From assembly GCA_015665415.1 (NCBI GenBank), contig JADFAE010000014.1, forward strand, positions 124,001 to 188,000: 64,000 bases of DNA. Reading direction: 5' to 3'. Of this stretch, positions 16,543 to 24,307 are shown in pieces; within the stretch, counting starts at the first letter, position 1, and each line of letters opens with the position of its first letter. This DNA is from Roseobacter sp. (lineage in GTDB: Bacteria > Pseudomonadota > Alphaproteobacteria > Rhodobacterales > Rhodobacteraceae). A program made the position numbers and the translations under genes. The notes below the pieces were generated by a model, which was given only the letters and a program-made list of their open reading frames with translations, was not told where the DNA came from and searched no databases.

Positions 16543-17553
16543 ATGACCGTTCTCAGGGAATTTGAGCGACTAGAGGCTGCGGGCCTGTGGCGTGCAGACC
16601 CGGATCAGCAACGCCGGGACGTGATCGTCTCGGTGGGCGATGCCACCCTCACCATCACCGACATGCAGGACCGCCCGCTGGCCCATTGGTCGCTGGCTGC
16701 CGTTGTGCGCGCCAACCCTGGCCAATTCCCGGCAATCTTTCACCCCGATGGCGACGCCGGCGAAACCCTGGAAATCCCGCAGGACGAGACCACCATGCTG
16801 GCGGCCATCGACAAGGTTCGCCACGCCATTGAGCGCGCGCGCCCCCATCCCGGCCGCCTGCGCCTGATGAGCGTGTTGGGCAGTCTTGCGGTGGTGGTGT
16901 TGCTGGTCGGGTTCTGGCTGCCAACGCTGATACAGAACCACGCGGTCAAGGTGGTTCCCGACATCAAGACCAAGGCCATTGGTCAGGCCCTCTTGGGCCG
17001 GATCGAGCGGGTCTCGGGCCAGGCCTGCGCAACCCCGGAAGCCACGCCAATTCTGGCCAAGCTGGCCCTGCGCACCGATGTGCGCCAATTGGTGATCATG
17101 CGCTCCGGCGTTGCCAGCAGTTTGCATTTGCCCGGCGGCATCGTGCTGCTCAACCGTCGTCTGGTCGAGGATCACCAGGATCCGGCTGTCGCGGCGGGGG
17201 CCATTCTGGCCGAACGCGCCCGGGCTGCACAGCGCGATCCGCTGGCGGAATTGCTCGAGGCCGGGGGCTTTCTGGCCGCTTTCCGGCTGCTGACCACCGG
17301 CGAATTGACCCGCCAAACCCTAGACAGCTATTCCGAGTCGGTGCTCTCCGCGCCGCGCCCTGCTTTGCCTGATGAGCTGCTGCTGGCGGAATTTGCCCGC
17401 ACCGCCATTCCCTCCGCCCCCTATGCCTATGCAATTGATATAACAGGAGAAACCACTCTTGGATTGATCGAAGCGGACCCGATGGCGGGACGCAGCCTGG
17501 AACCAGTTCTGAATGATCGCGACTGGGTGCAGCTGCAAAATATCTGCGGCTGA
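16543..17553 (+). CDS. Membrane-anchored protein resembling an inactive M48 peptidase
   Basis: 336 residues. A cytoplasmic N-terminal domain (1-100) is followed by one hydrophobic segment near 106-127 (SVLGSLAVVVLLVGFWLPTL). The C-terminal part contains SSLHLPGGIVLLNRRLVEDH then DPAVAAGAILAERARAAQRD. In M48 peptidases the same order is LPGG-x-(V/I)-x-x-x-x-x-L and then HEx-x-H. Here the HExxH position reads ILAERAR, so zinc binding and catalysis seem lost. It converges on the SPOR gene across a shared terminator. Function unknown. A binding or regulatory pseudoprotease is the simplest inference. Confidence 0.65.
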   Translation: MTVLREFERLEAAGLWRADPDQQRRDVIVSVGDATLTITDMQDRPLAHWSLAAVVRANPGQFPAIFHPDGDAGETLEIPQDETTMLAAIDKVRHAIERARPHPGRLRLMSVLGSLAVVVLLVGFWLPTLIQNHAVKVVPDIKTKAIGQALLGRIERVSGQACATPEATPILAKLALRTDVRQLVIMRSGVASSLHLPGGIVLLNRRLVEDHQDPAVAAGAILAERARAAQRDPLAELLEAGGFLAAFRLLTTGELTRQTLDSYSESVLSAPRPALPDELLLAEFARTAIPSAPYAYAIDITGETTLGLIEADPMAGRSLEPVLNDRDWVQLQNICG

Positions 17554-17620
17554 ATAGCAGTCTCCAAACAGGCCTGGGCCAAACCATAGCTACGGGTTTA
17601 GCCAAGCGATCTGCAAAAGC

Positions 17621-17654
17621 AAAAGACGTCAGAGATCAGCTCTGACGTCTTTTT
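17621..17654. terminator. Bidirectional terminator between convergent genes
   Basis: Perfect 14-bp arms (17621-17634 and 17640-17653) around ATCAG, with AAAA at one foot and TTTTT at the other, so it can stop transcription from both sides. It lies between the M48-like gene (+) and the SPOR gene (-). Confidence 0.92.
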
Positions 17655-17726
17655 CATTGTCTTCGAGAGATTTGCTCCGCAACACCTCAACCCAAGCCCA
17701 GTTCGGGCAAGCCGCAGCGACCAGGT

Positions 17727-19139
17727 TCAGCGACTGATGCGCGCCCCGCGATAGCCTGCAGCCCGCAGCTGAGTGAGTGCCTGTTGCGCAGCTGTAACAT
17801 CGGAAAAAGGCCCGGCCAACACCACCTTGAAGGGTTTCCCCTGACGCGAAACCGCCCCCAGACGCACCGGCAGTCCTTTGGCGGCAAGCGCGCGGGCGGC
17901 CTGCTGCGCCTCTGCGGGATCGGCAAATGTGGCCGCACGAACATAGCGTGCCGGGCGGCTCTCGGGGGTGGATGGGGCCAAAGCCGCACCGGGTTCAGAA
18001 CGGCTTGAAAGGCGCAGCGCCAGCGGGCCGGTTGAATGCCCTTCGAACCGGTCGTGACGCGAGGAGGAAACCGTAACCACCTGACGATCCAACGGCAGGG
18101 AACGCAGCTCGCGCGGGGTTCCATCCTGCCAGACCTCTGCCATCTGCGCATCGCCGAGCGCGGTGCGAACACCCCGCATCGGGTTCATCCGATCATCAGC
18201 GCGCTCCACCAGAACATAGCCCGCCGGAACCTCCGTCTGGCTGGTCAGAATTGCCGGTCTCAGATCCCGTTCAGCACGCCGCGGATTCAGCCGGTCATCC
18301 TGCCAGACGGCTTTGTACCCAGGTGGCGGCGTCAGATCCTGGCTGTGACGGCGCTCTTGATAGACATGTACCGGCAACACCCGTGTATTCGGAGTCAGGA
18401 TCAGATTGGACTGTGGTCCGATGCCGCTGCCAGTGCCGTAGGTCACAGGCGACTGCGCCTGAGGGCCACACCGTGCCGTGCCCTGGTTGATATATTGCTG
18501 GCTGATCGCCGAAGCCCCGGCGCATCCGCCCTGTCCACCGTTGGCCTGTTCTGCTGCTGCGGCGGGTGCAGCAGGTGCCGCAACCCGTGGTGCAGGCGCG
18601 GCCTGGATGGTGGCCGGAGCACTGGCGCGGCGCGGCTTTGGGGCCGGAGTGACCCGCGCCGTGGTTGTCTGTGGTGTCCGCTGCGGCTTGGCCGTGGTCA
18701 CCACCGCTGGCGCGGTCGTGGCAACCGGCGCAGGCGCAGCGCGGCGCGGCTTTGGGGCCGGCTGAGTCGCCGCCGGTGGGGTCACTGCAACCTCTTCCGG
18801 TTCGGCTGTTGCAGGGCTTGGGCCCAAAGTAATCTGTTCCGGTGCGGCGCTTTGGGTCGGTTGCCGAGTGCTGCCAGCAACGGTGGTGGGTTTGTAGCCA
18901 CACAGTTGTTTGCGATTGCGCGCCACCCGCGGCACCCAATTCACATTGCCGTCGATCCCGGCCCGAATATAAACGCAGCCTCGGCTGTCGACATATTGTT
19001 TGCCACGGAAAGAAGCAGGGGGAAATTCAGCCGGGGGACTGGCAGATCGCAGGGTCTGCGCCTGAAGCACAGAGTGCTCTGCCGTGACAGCGGCAGAGGC
19101 GGCGATGATAGTGAACGCAACTATTCTTGTAAATTTCAT
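17727..19139 (-). CDS. SPOR-domain protein with long Pro/Ala linker
   Basis: 470 residues from the ATG at 19137-19139. An upstream TTG in frame (19154) is less likely because the signal peptide begins at MKFTRIVAFTIIAASAAV. Order: signal peptide, a short Cys-containing region (YVDSRGCVYIRAGIDGNVNW, then LCGY), a Pro/Ala/Thr-rich linker around 90-210 that contains PAPKPRRA twice and repeated DNA, a middle region with a repeated DDRxNPxR motif, and a C-terminal SPOR domain (about 395-470; RYVRAATFADPAEAQQAARA) that binds denuded glycan strands of septal peptidoglycan. A periplasmic cell-wall or division role is likely. Confidence 0.85.
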   Translation of the reverse strand: MKFTRIVAFTIIAASAAVTAEHSVLQAQTLRSASPPAEFPPASFRGKQYVDSRGCVYIRAGIDGNVNWVPRVARNRKQLCGYKPTTVAGSTRQPTQSAAPEQITLGPSPATAEPEEVAVTPPAATQPAPKPRRAAPAPVATTAPAVVTTAKPQRTPQTTTARVTPAPKPRRASAPATIQAAPAPRVAAPAAPAAAAEQANGGQGGCAGASAISQQYINQGTARCGPQAQSPVTYGTGSGIGPQSNLILTPNTRVLPVHVYQERRHSQDLTPPPGYKAVWQDDRLNPRRAERDLRPAILTSQTEVPAGYVLVERADDRMNPMRGVRTALGDAQMAEVWQDGTPRELRSLPLDRQVVTVSSSRHDRFEGHSTGPLALRLSSRSEPGAALAPSTPESRPARYVRAATFADPAEAQQAARALAAKGLPVRLGAVSRQGKPFKVVLAGPFSDVTAAQQALTQLRAAGYRGARISR

Positions 19140-19276
19140 ACCTGTGCCCCACAATATATGGGGTCAGAATGCCGTATCTTGCAAAAGTAGTAAAGCCAAG
19201 TTCGGCAACAATGCGGCGGCAATCAGGCAAATAGTTGCCCAATCACCGCAAATACTTAGACCTCGTGAAGCCGGGC

Positions 19277-19909
19277 TTACTTGGTTCCGAACATCCGGTC
19301 TCCGGCATCACCCAGGCCCGGCATGATATAACCTTTCTCGTTCAGCGCACGATCCAGCGAGGCAGTGACAATCGGCACATCCGGATGAGCATCTTTCATC
19401 CGGGCTACCCCTTCGGGTGCTGCCAGCAGGCACAGGAAGCGGATATTGGTGGCACCGGCCTCTTTCAGCAGGTCAATCGCAGCCGCCGAAGAATTGCCGG
19501 TGGCCAGCATCGGATCCACCGCGATAACCATCCGGTCCTTCAGCTCTTTGGGGGCCTTGAAGTAATATTGCACCGGCTGCAGCGTTTCCTCGTCCCGGTA
19601 GAGCCCGACAAAGCCAACCCGGGCTGAGGGCACCAGTTCCAGCACCCCGTCCAGCATGCCATTGCCTGCCCGCAGGATCGACACCAGCGCCAGTTTCTTG
19701 CCCGCCAGGATTGGCGAGTCCATGGTCTGCATCGGGGTCTCGATGGTGATCTGGGTCAGTGGCAGCTCGCGGGTGATTTCATAGGCCAGTAGCTGGGTGA
19801 TTTCGTGCAGCAGGCGACGGAATTCAGCAGTCGAGGTGCCCTTATCGCGCATCAGGGTCAGCTTGTGCTGGACCAGCGGGTGATCAACAACGGTCAGATG
19901 GTCGCTCAT
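19277..19909 (-). CDS. upp: Uracil phosphoribosyltransferase
   Basis: 210 residues, the normal Upp length. It carries the PRPP-binding signature [19 protein letters not shown] near 128-146 and the C-terminal uracil-recognition region [14 protein letters not shown]. Upp converts uracil and PRPP to UMP. It is last in the cdd-deoA-deoB-upp group. About 90 bases separate it from deoB, and a 16-bp dyad (19989-20004) lies there, so it may have its own promoter. Together with the upstream genes it recovers the uracil and sugar released from nucleosides. Confidence 0.96.
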   Translation of the reverse strand: MSDHLTVVDHPLVQHKLTLMRDKGTSTAEFRRLLHEITQLLAYEITRELPLTQITIETPMQTMDSPILAGKKLALVSILRAGNGMLDGVLELVPSARVGFVGLYRDEETLQPVQYYFKAPKELKDRMVIAVDPMLATGNSSAAAIDLLKEAGATNIRFLCLLAAPEGVARMKDAHPDVPIVTASLDRALNEKGYIMPGLGDAGDRMFGTK

Positions 19910-19988
19910 TTGGGCTATCTCCTACTCTCAATTCCTATCTGTCTACAATCGCTCTTATGCGGGCTCTGCCCCCGGGGGCAAGTCGGTT

Positions 19989-20004
19989 TTGATCAGCCGG
20001 TCAA
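19989..20004 (-). promoter_or_regulatory. Putative operator upstream of upp
   Basis: TTGATCAGCCGGTCAA, an imperfect dyad (TTGATC with GGTCAA). It overlaps the deoB stop codon and lies 80 bases before upp. A near-identical site precedes cdd at 22930-22945: the shared block TTTTGATCARCYGGTCARA has 16 of 19 identical positions. No regulator gene is adjacent, so the binding protein is unknown. Confidence 0.55.
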
Positions 20005-21212
20005 AGAAAACTGCGCCCCGGCCCCTGCGAAGCCACCCCAAGATGCGCCGCAACCGAGGCTGCAACATCAACAAAACCGCAGTTCCCGATACAGCCCGTA
20101 CCGCACCCTGCCACCAGAACCGGCACCTGCTCGCGGGTGTGGTCCGTGCCCGGCCAACTGGGATCATTGCCGTGATCCGCCGTCAGCAGCAGCATGTCGC
20201 CCTGCCGCAGACGTGGCAAGAGCTTGCCCAGCTCGGCATCGAACCACTCTAGTGCGCGGGCATATCCCGCGATATCGCGGCGGTGGCCATACAAACTGTC
20301 GAACTCGACAAAATTGGCAAAGGTCAGACTGCCCTCTTCGGCCCCCTCTATGGCCTGGGCCAGATGTTGCATCAGGGTCGCATCAGTGCCCTTTTTGAGT
20401 GTATCAATGCCGGTCATTGAGAAAATATCGCCAATCTTGCCAATGGCATGGACCTGACGGCCGGCCTGCTGCACCCAATTGGTCAACACCGGGGCCGGTG
20501 GCTGGATGGCATAGTCGCGCCGATTGGTTGTGCGTCGAAATCCCTCCGCCGCACTGCCGACAAAGGGGCGCGCAATCACCCGCCCGACCTTCATCGCATG
20601 CAGATGCGGCGCGATGCGCTGGCATAGGTCCAGCAGGCGCTCCAGCCCAAATGTCTCTTCATGGGCGGCGATCTGCATCACGCTGTCCGCTGAAGTATAA
20701 ACAATGGGCCTGCCGCTTTGCATGTGTTCGGCGCCCAAGCGTTCAATGATCGCGGTGCCCGGCGCATGACAATCGCCAAGGATCCGGTCACAGCCCGCCG
20801 CCTGCGCCACATAGGCGCTCAGCTCTGCAGGAAAGGCAGGCTGCGTATCGGGGAAAAAGCACCAGTCCCAGGGCACCGGCAGGCCGGCCAGCTCCCAATG
20901 TCCCGACGGTGTATCCTTGCCCCGGCTGATCTCGGCGGCGCAGCCCCAGCGCCCCTGTGGCGTGCCATCAAGCCCCGGAAACGGCACCGCAGAGGCCAGG
21001 CGCATGGCCGCCCCCAGCCCCAGCCGCTCCAGGTTGGGCAGGTTCAAAGGACCAGAGCGCCCCTCCTCTGCCTGCCCGGCGGCACAGGCCTGGGCGATAT
21101 GTGCCAAGGTATTGGCGCCGAGATCGGGCAGATCGCCATTAAAAAAGGTACTGGAATCCGGCGCGCCGCCGATCCCAACGGAGTCCATCACCACCAGAAA
21201 TGCGCGGGCCAT
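20001..21212 (-). CDS. deoB: Phosphopentomutase
   Basis: 403 residues with the alkaline-phosphatase-superfamily metal sites of DeoB: VVMDSVGIGGAPDS at the N-terminus, FTNFVEFDSLYGHRRD-type block read here as FANFVEFDSLYGHRRD near 305, and LLTADHGNDPSWPGTDHTRE near 343. It interconverts (deoxy)ribose 1- and 5-phosphate with a Mn-dependent mechanism. Its ATG overlaps the last base of the deoA stop region by one base, implying coupling. It supplies deoxyribose 5-phosphate to aldolase DeoC, which is not in this window. Confidence 0.97.
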   Translation of the reverse strand: MARAFLVVMDSVGIGGAPDSSTFFNGDLPDLGANTLAHIAQACAAGQAEEGRSGPLNLPNLERLGLGAAMRLASAVPFPGLDGTPQGRWGCAAEISRGKDTPSGHWELAGLPVPWDWCFFPDTQPAFPAELSAYVAQAAGCDRILGDCHAPGTAIIERLGAEHMQSGRPIVYTSADSVMQIAAHEETFGLERLLDLCQRIAPHLHAMKVGRVIARPFVGSAAEGFRRTTNRRDYAIQPPAPVLTNWVQQAGRQVHAIGKIGDIFSMTGIDTLKKGTDATLMQHLAQAIEGAEEGSLTFANFVEFDSLYGHRRDIAGYARALEWFDAELGKLLPRLRQGDMLLLTADHGNDPSWPGTDHTREQVPVLVAGCGTGCIGNCGFVDVAASVAAHLGVASQGPGRSFL

Positions 21213-22516
21213 CAGCCGATCCTCTCATGCACAAGCACTGGCAGCTTGGGGGTCTGATCCGCCAGGGTGAGCGCGCCCAGAAGTGCTACCTCGGCCGCAA
21301 GGGCGGCGCTTTCGCGCGCCGCATGGATCCGGGCCAGGGTCTCGCCCTGCTCCACCCAGGTTCCCAACCGCAGCAGATCGCTGATACCGACAGCGGGGTC
21401 CACCACGTCATCTTCGACCAGACGGCCACCGCCCAGATGCACCACGGCCAGCCCCAGGGCCTCGCCATCCATCGCAGAAACAAAGCCCGCGCGCGGTGCC
21501 GCGACCTCGTGGATCACCGGGGCCACTGGCAGATACCGCGCCCAATGTTGAGCAAAATCTGCAGGTCCACCCTGGGCTGCAACCATATCACCAAAGCGCT
21601 TGGCGACACGACCGCTCAGCAGGGCCTGCCGGATCTCATCAGCGCCCAGCTCTTTATCCGGGCTCAGGCCTGCCTGAGACAGCAGCACCCCACCCAGGGC
21701 TGCGGTGATCTCGATCAGCGGGCTCATCTCGCCCGAGGTCAGCGCGCGCATCACCTCTGCCACTTCCAAGCCATTGCCAAGCGCAGAGGCAATCGGTTGG
21801 TTCATATCGGTAATCAGCGCGGTGGTTTTGCAGCCCGCCGCATTGGCAGTCTCCACCAATGAACACGCCAGAGCGCGGGCCTCATCCGCCGTTTTCATAA
21901 ATGCGCCAGAACCGATTTTCACATCCAGCACCAGGGCCTGAGGGCTGGCGGCCAGTTTCTTGGACAGGATCGACGCGGTGATCAGATCCAGGCTTTCGAC
22001 CGTGGCAGTGACATCGCGCACCGCATATAATCGCTTGTCCGCAGGCGCGATCCGCCCTGTGGCCCCAACAATGGCACAGCCCAGATCCGCGGTGATGCGC
22101 CGCAAGCGCGCCTCGCTGACCTGGGTGGTGACGCCGGGAATGGCCTCCATCTTGTCGAGCGTGCCGCCGGTATGGCCCAGTCCCCGGCCCGAAATCATCG
22201 GCACATAGGCCCCGCATTCGGCCAATGCCGGGGCCAGAAGCAGCGACACACAATCGCCCACCCCGCCGGTGGAATGTTTGTCGATCACCGGCCCAGGCAG
22301 ATCCCAGGTGAGCACATCCCCGCTGTCGCGCATCGCCAGTGTCAAGGCCCGTCGGCCAGGCTGGTCCAGCCCTTGCAGGCAGACCGCCATGGCAAAGGCC
22401 CCAGCCTGGGCATCGCTGATGTCACCCTTGGCCAGCCCTTCGGCAAACCAAGCAAGTTCAGCCGCGCTGGGAGTATCGCCCCGGCGCAGTGCAGCAAGAA
22501 TGGCGCGCGCATCCAT
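21212..22516 (-). CDS. deoA: Thymidine phosphorylase
   Basis: 434 residues, normal for bacterial thymidine phosphorylase. The signature KHSTGGVGDCVSLLLAP lies near 81-97, and the phosphate-binding SGRGLGHTGGTLDKMEAIPG block near 108-127. The three-domain pyrimidine phosphorylase fold ends with the small alpha/beta domain (VSAMDGEALGLAVVHLGGGR). It splits thymidine or deoxyuridine with phosphate into base and deoxyribose 1-phosphate. Three bases separate it from the end of cdd and it overlaps deoB, so the genes form one transcription unit for pyrimidine nucleoside recycling. Confidence 0.97.
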   Translation of the reverse strand: MDARAILAALRRGDTPSAAELAWFAEGLAKGDISDAQAGAFAMAVCLQGLDQPGRRALTLAMRDSGDVLTWDLPGPVIDKHSTGGVGDCVSLLLAPALAECGAYVPMISGRGLGHTGGTLDKMEAIPGVTTQVSEARLRRITADLGCAIVGATGRIAPADKRLYAVRDVTATVESLDLITASILSKKLAASPQALVLDVKIGSGAFMKTADEARALACSLVETANAAGCKTTALITDMNQPIASALGNGLEVAEVMRALTSGEMSPLIEITAALGGVLLSQAGLSPDKELGADEIRQALLSGRVAKRFGDMVAAQGGPADFAQHWARYLPVAPVIHEVAAPRAGFVSAMDGEALGLAVVHLGGGRLVEDDVVDPAVGISDLLRLGTWVEQGETLARIHAARESAALAAEVALLGALTLADQTPKLPVLVHERIG

Positions 22517-22519
22517 GGA

Positions 22520-22912
22520 TCAGCTCCGCTCCATATGGTCCATGTCAAAGGCACCGGGCAGCAGATCGCCTATCGTGGTCTCGCGCTCCAGCCCCTCTAG
22601 CGTGCCCATGGTCACTTTGACGTCACCTGCACCAAATTCCTTGAGCTTTTGGCGACACCCGCCACAGGGTGGTGGCGGCACCGGGCAATCGGCGACCACA
22701 TAGACCTCTGCCAGCTCCCGCTCGCCTGCGGCAACCATGGCAGCGATGGCCCCGGCCTCGGCGCAGGTGCCTTCGGGGTAGGCCGCGTTTTCCACGTTGC
22801 AGCCCACATAGACATTGCCCGCAGGCGTGCGCAGCGCCGCTCCGACCAGAAAATTGGAATAGGGCGCATGGGCATTCTTGCGCACAGCATGGGCAGCGTC
22901 TTTCAGGCTCAT
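22520..22912 (-). CDS. cdd: Cytidine deaminase
   Basis: 130 residues, the tetrameric short type. Zinc ligands and catalytic Glu lie in YPEGTCAEAGAIAAM (Cys, Ala, Glu) and VPPPPCGGCRQKL (two Cys). It deaminates cytidine and deoxycytidine to uridine forms, entering the phosphorylase route encoded next. Two consecutive ATG codons occur (22913-22915 and 22910-22912). The second is five bases from AGGAGG, a better spacing, so it was chosen. The first gene of the salvage operon, with an operator-like dyad 15-18 bases before the start. Confidence 0.96.
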   Translation of the reverse strand: MSLKDAAHAVRKNAHAPYSNFLVGAALRTPAGNVYVGCNVENAAYPEGTCAEAGAIAAMVAAGERELAEVYVVADCPVPPPPCGGCRQKLKEFGAGDVKVTMGTLEGLERETTIGDLLPGAFDMDHMERS

Positions 22913-22929
22913 CATGGCCTCCTGTAATT

Positions 22930-22945
22930 TTGATCAACTGGTCAG
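22930..22945 (-). promoter_or_regulatory. Putative operator upstream of cdd
   Basis: TTGATCAACTGGTCAG, matching the site before upp at 19989-20004 at 13 of 16 positions. It sits just upstream of the cdd ribosome-binding site on the template for the salvage operon, where a repressor would block transcription. Confidence 0.55.
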
Positions 22946-23045
22946 AAGAATGCAGAATAGGAGTAATCCAGGGCAAAGGTGAAGCCCTAGTTTAGCCCCG
23001 AAGGCCGTAAAACGCACCAAGGAAGCCTTAGCGTCTTTGTCGACC

Positions 23046-24137
23046 TCAGGACAGCTGGGTTTCAAACACCCCGGGCAGGCTCACCTCCAGCAGCTCCAGA
23101 TCGGAACTGGCCGCACTGAGCCGCGTCTTCATGCCGGGCGGAATGACAAAGGCGTCACCCTCTTCCAAGGGATAGGGATCGCGCCCCTCGCCCTCGAGTG
23201 TGACTGTGCCATTCATCACAAAGGTAAAGTGGATGTCGGTGTCATGGCTGGCCCAAACCGGATCGGCGCCCCCTGTGGCAGGTCGCACCACCTGCACCCC
23301 GGCCACGCCTTTGGTGTTCTCTGCGATAGTAGTGTCGCGACAGTCAAACCCCGGCAGGCGAAACGGCTGCCAGGTCGCGCCTACGGCCTGATTGTAGACA
23401 AACCGCTGGCCCTGCCATTCGCGGTCCGGATGATAGGCTCCGGTGGGCAGCTGCATCTCATGGTCGATCTCGGTGACATGTTCCGCCGGCACGCCGATCT
23501 CGATCACCTGCACATTGTCGCTGGCCTCCAGCACCCTGTGGCGGATTTCCGGCGGCTGAATAAAGCAATCCCCGGCGGTGAGGCGCATCTTGTCGCCCTG
23601 ATCCTCATAGACCACATCAACCCAGCCGTGGATGCAGAAGATCAGCTGAAAACCAACGCGGTGAAAATGCACCATATCCGGCACCGGACCACCATCGGGA
23701 ATGCGGATATGGCTGGCAATGATCGACCCGCCCAGACGATCTGGCACCAGATCGCGGTAATGCATGCCGGCGCGGCCAATGATCCAGGGCGCCTGATCCT
23801 TGAGTCGGCGCACCACAAAACTGTGTACCGTTTCCGGCATCACCATCGGCGGATGGCGCTCTTCGATCTCGATCCGGGTGCCATTGGGAGCCGTCAACAG
23901 CCTCTTGCCCTCGGCAAACCCGTCGGGATCCTCACAAAGGATGCGTAAGGTGCCGGGGCTTTCGGGTGCATCCTTTTCGATGCGCAGCCGCAACCCATGG
24001 CCCGAAAACACCGCAACACTGGGATCATCCGCCGGGTAGATCATATCCATCCTCATCCCCAAGACCTTGGTGTAAAACGGAATATCATTGCGCAATTCCT
24101 GCGTTGGCAGACGCACTTCAGCACATGTCTCGCTCAT
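23046..24137 (-). CDS. VOC (glyoxalase-like) domain fused to two cupin domains
   Basis: 363 residues. Residues 1-125 look like a VOC fold (NDIPFYTKVLGMRMDMIYPA and VAVFSGHGLRLRIEK are typical first strands). Two cupin barrels follow: one near 150-235 (MVHFHRVGFQLIFCIHGWVD) and one near 280-360 (ASHDTDIHFTFVMNGTVTLE, EEGDAFVIPPGM). Each has the His-rich motif 1. The arrangement suggests a metalloenzyme or binding protein for an aromatic or small polar ligand, and the cupin pair recalls ring-cleaving dioxygenases, but no substrate can be named. It is a single gene between the salvage operon and maeB, divergent from the latter. Confidence 0.75.
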   Translation of the reverse strand: MSETCAEVRLPTQELRNDIPFYTKVLGMRMDMIYPADDPSVAVFSGHGLRLRIEKDAPESPGTLRILCEDPDGFAEGKRLLTAPNGTRIEIEERHPPMVMPETVHSFVVRRLKDQAPWIIGRAGMHYRDLVPDRLGGSIIASHIRIPDGGPVPDMVHFHRVGFQLIFCIHGWVDVVYEDQGDKMRLTAGDCFIQPPEIRHRVLEASDNVQVIEIGVPAEHVTEIDHEMQLPTGAYHPDREWQGQRFVYNQAVGATWQPFRLPGFDCRDTTIAENTKGVAGVQVVRPATGGADPVWASHDTDIHFTFVMNGTVTLEGEGRDPYPLEEGDAFVIPPGMKTRLSAASSDLELLEVSLPGVFETQLS

Positions 24138-24307
24138 CTTCTCTCCCTTTAACCTAGCGGCGTGTTCTTAGGATCGCCTTTGCCGACACAGTGGGGGCAA
24201 GAATACCCTTGCGCAAGATGTCACAGATCACGTTAGCTGGGGAAAAGCCTGTTCACCCCACGTCAGAATTGGTTTAATGCTAAACTATCAGTTTTTTGGA
24301 GCCCTTC

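Noticed and set aside
18036-19190. 384-codon plus-strand frame opposite the SPOR gene
   Set aside because: Low-complexity Arg/Gly/Ala sequence produced by the Pro/Ala linker of the real gene.
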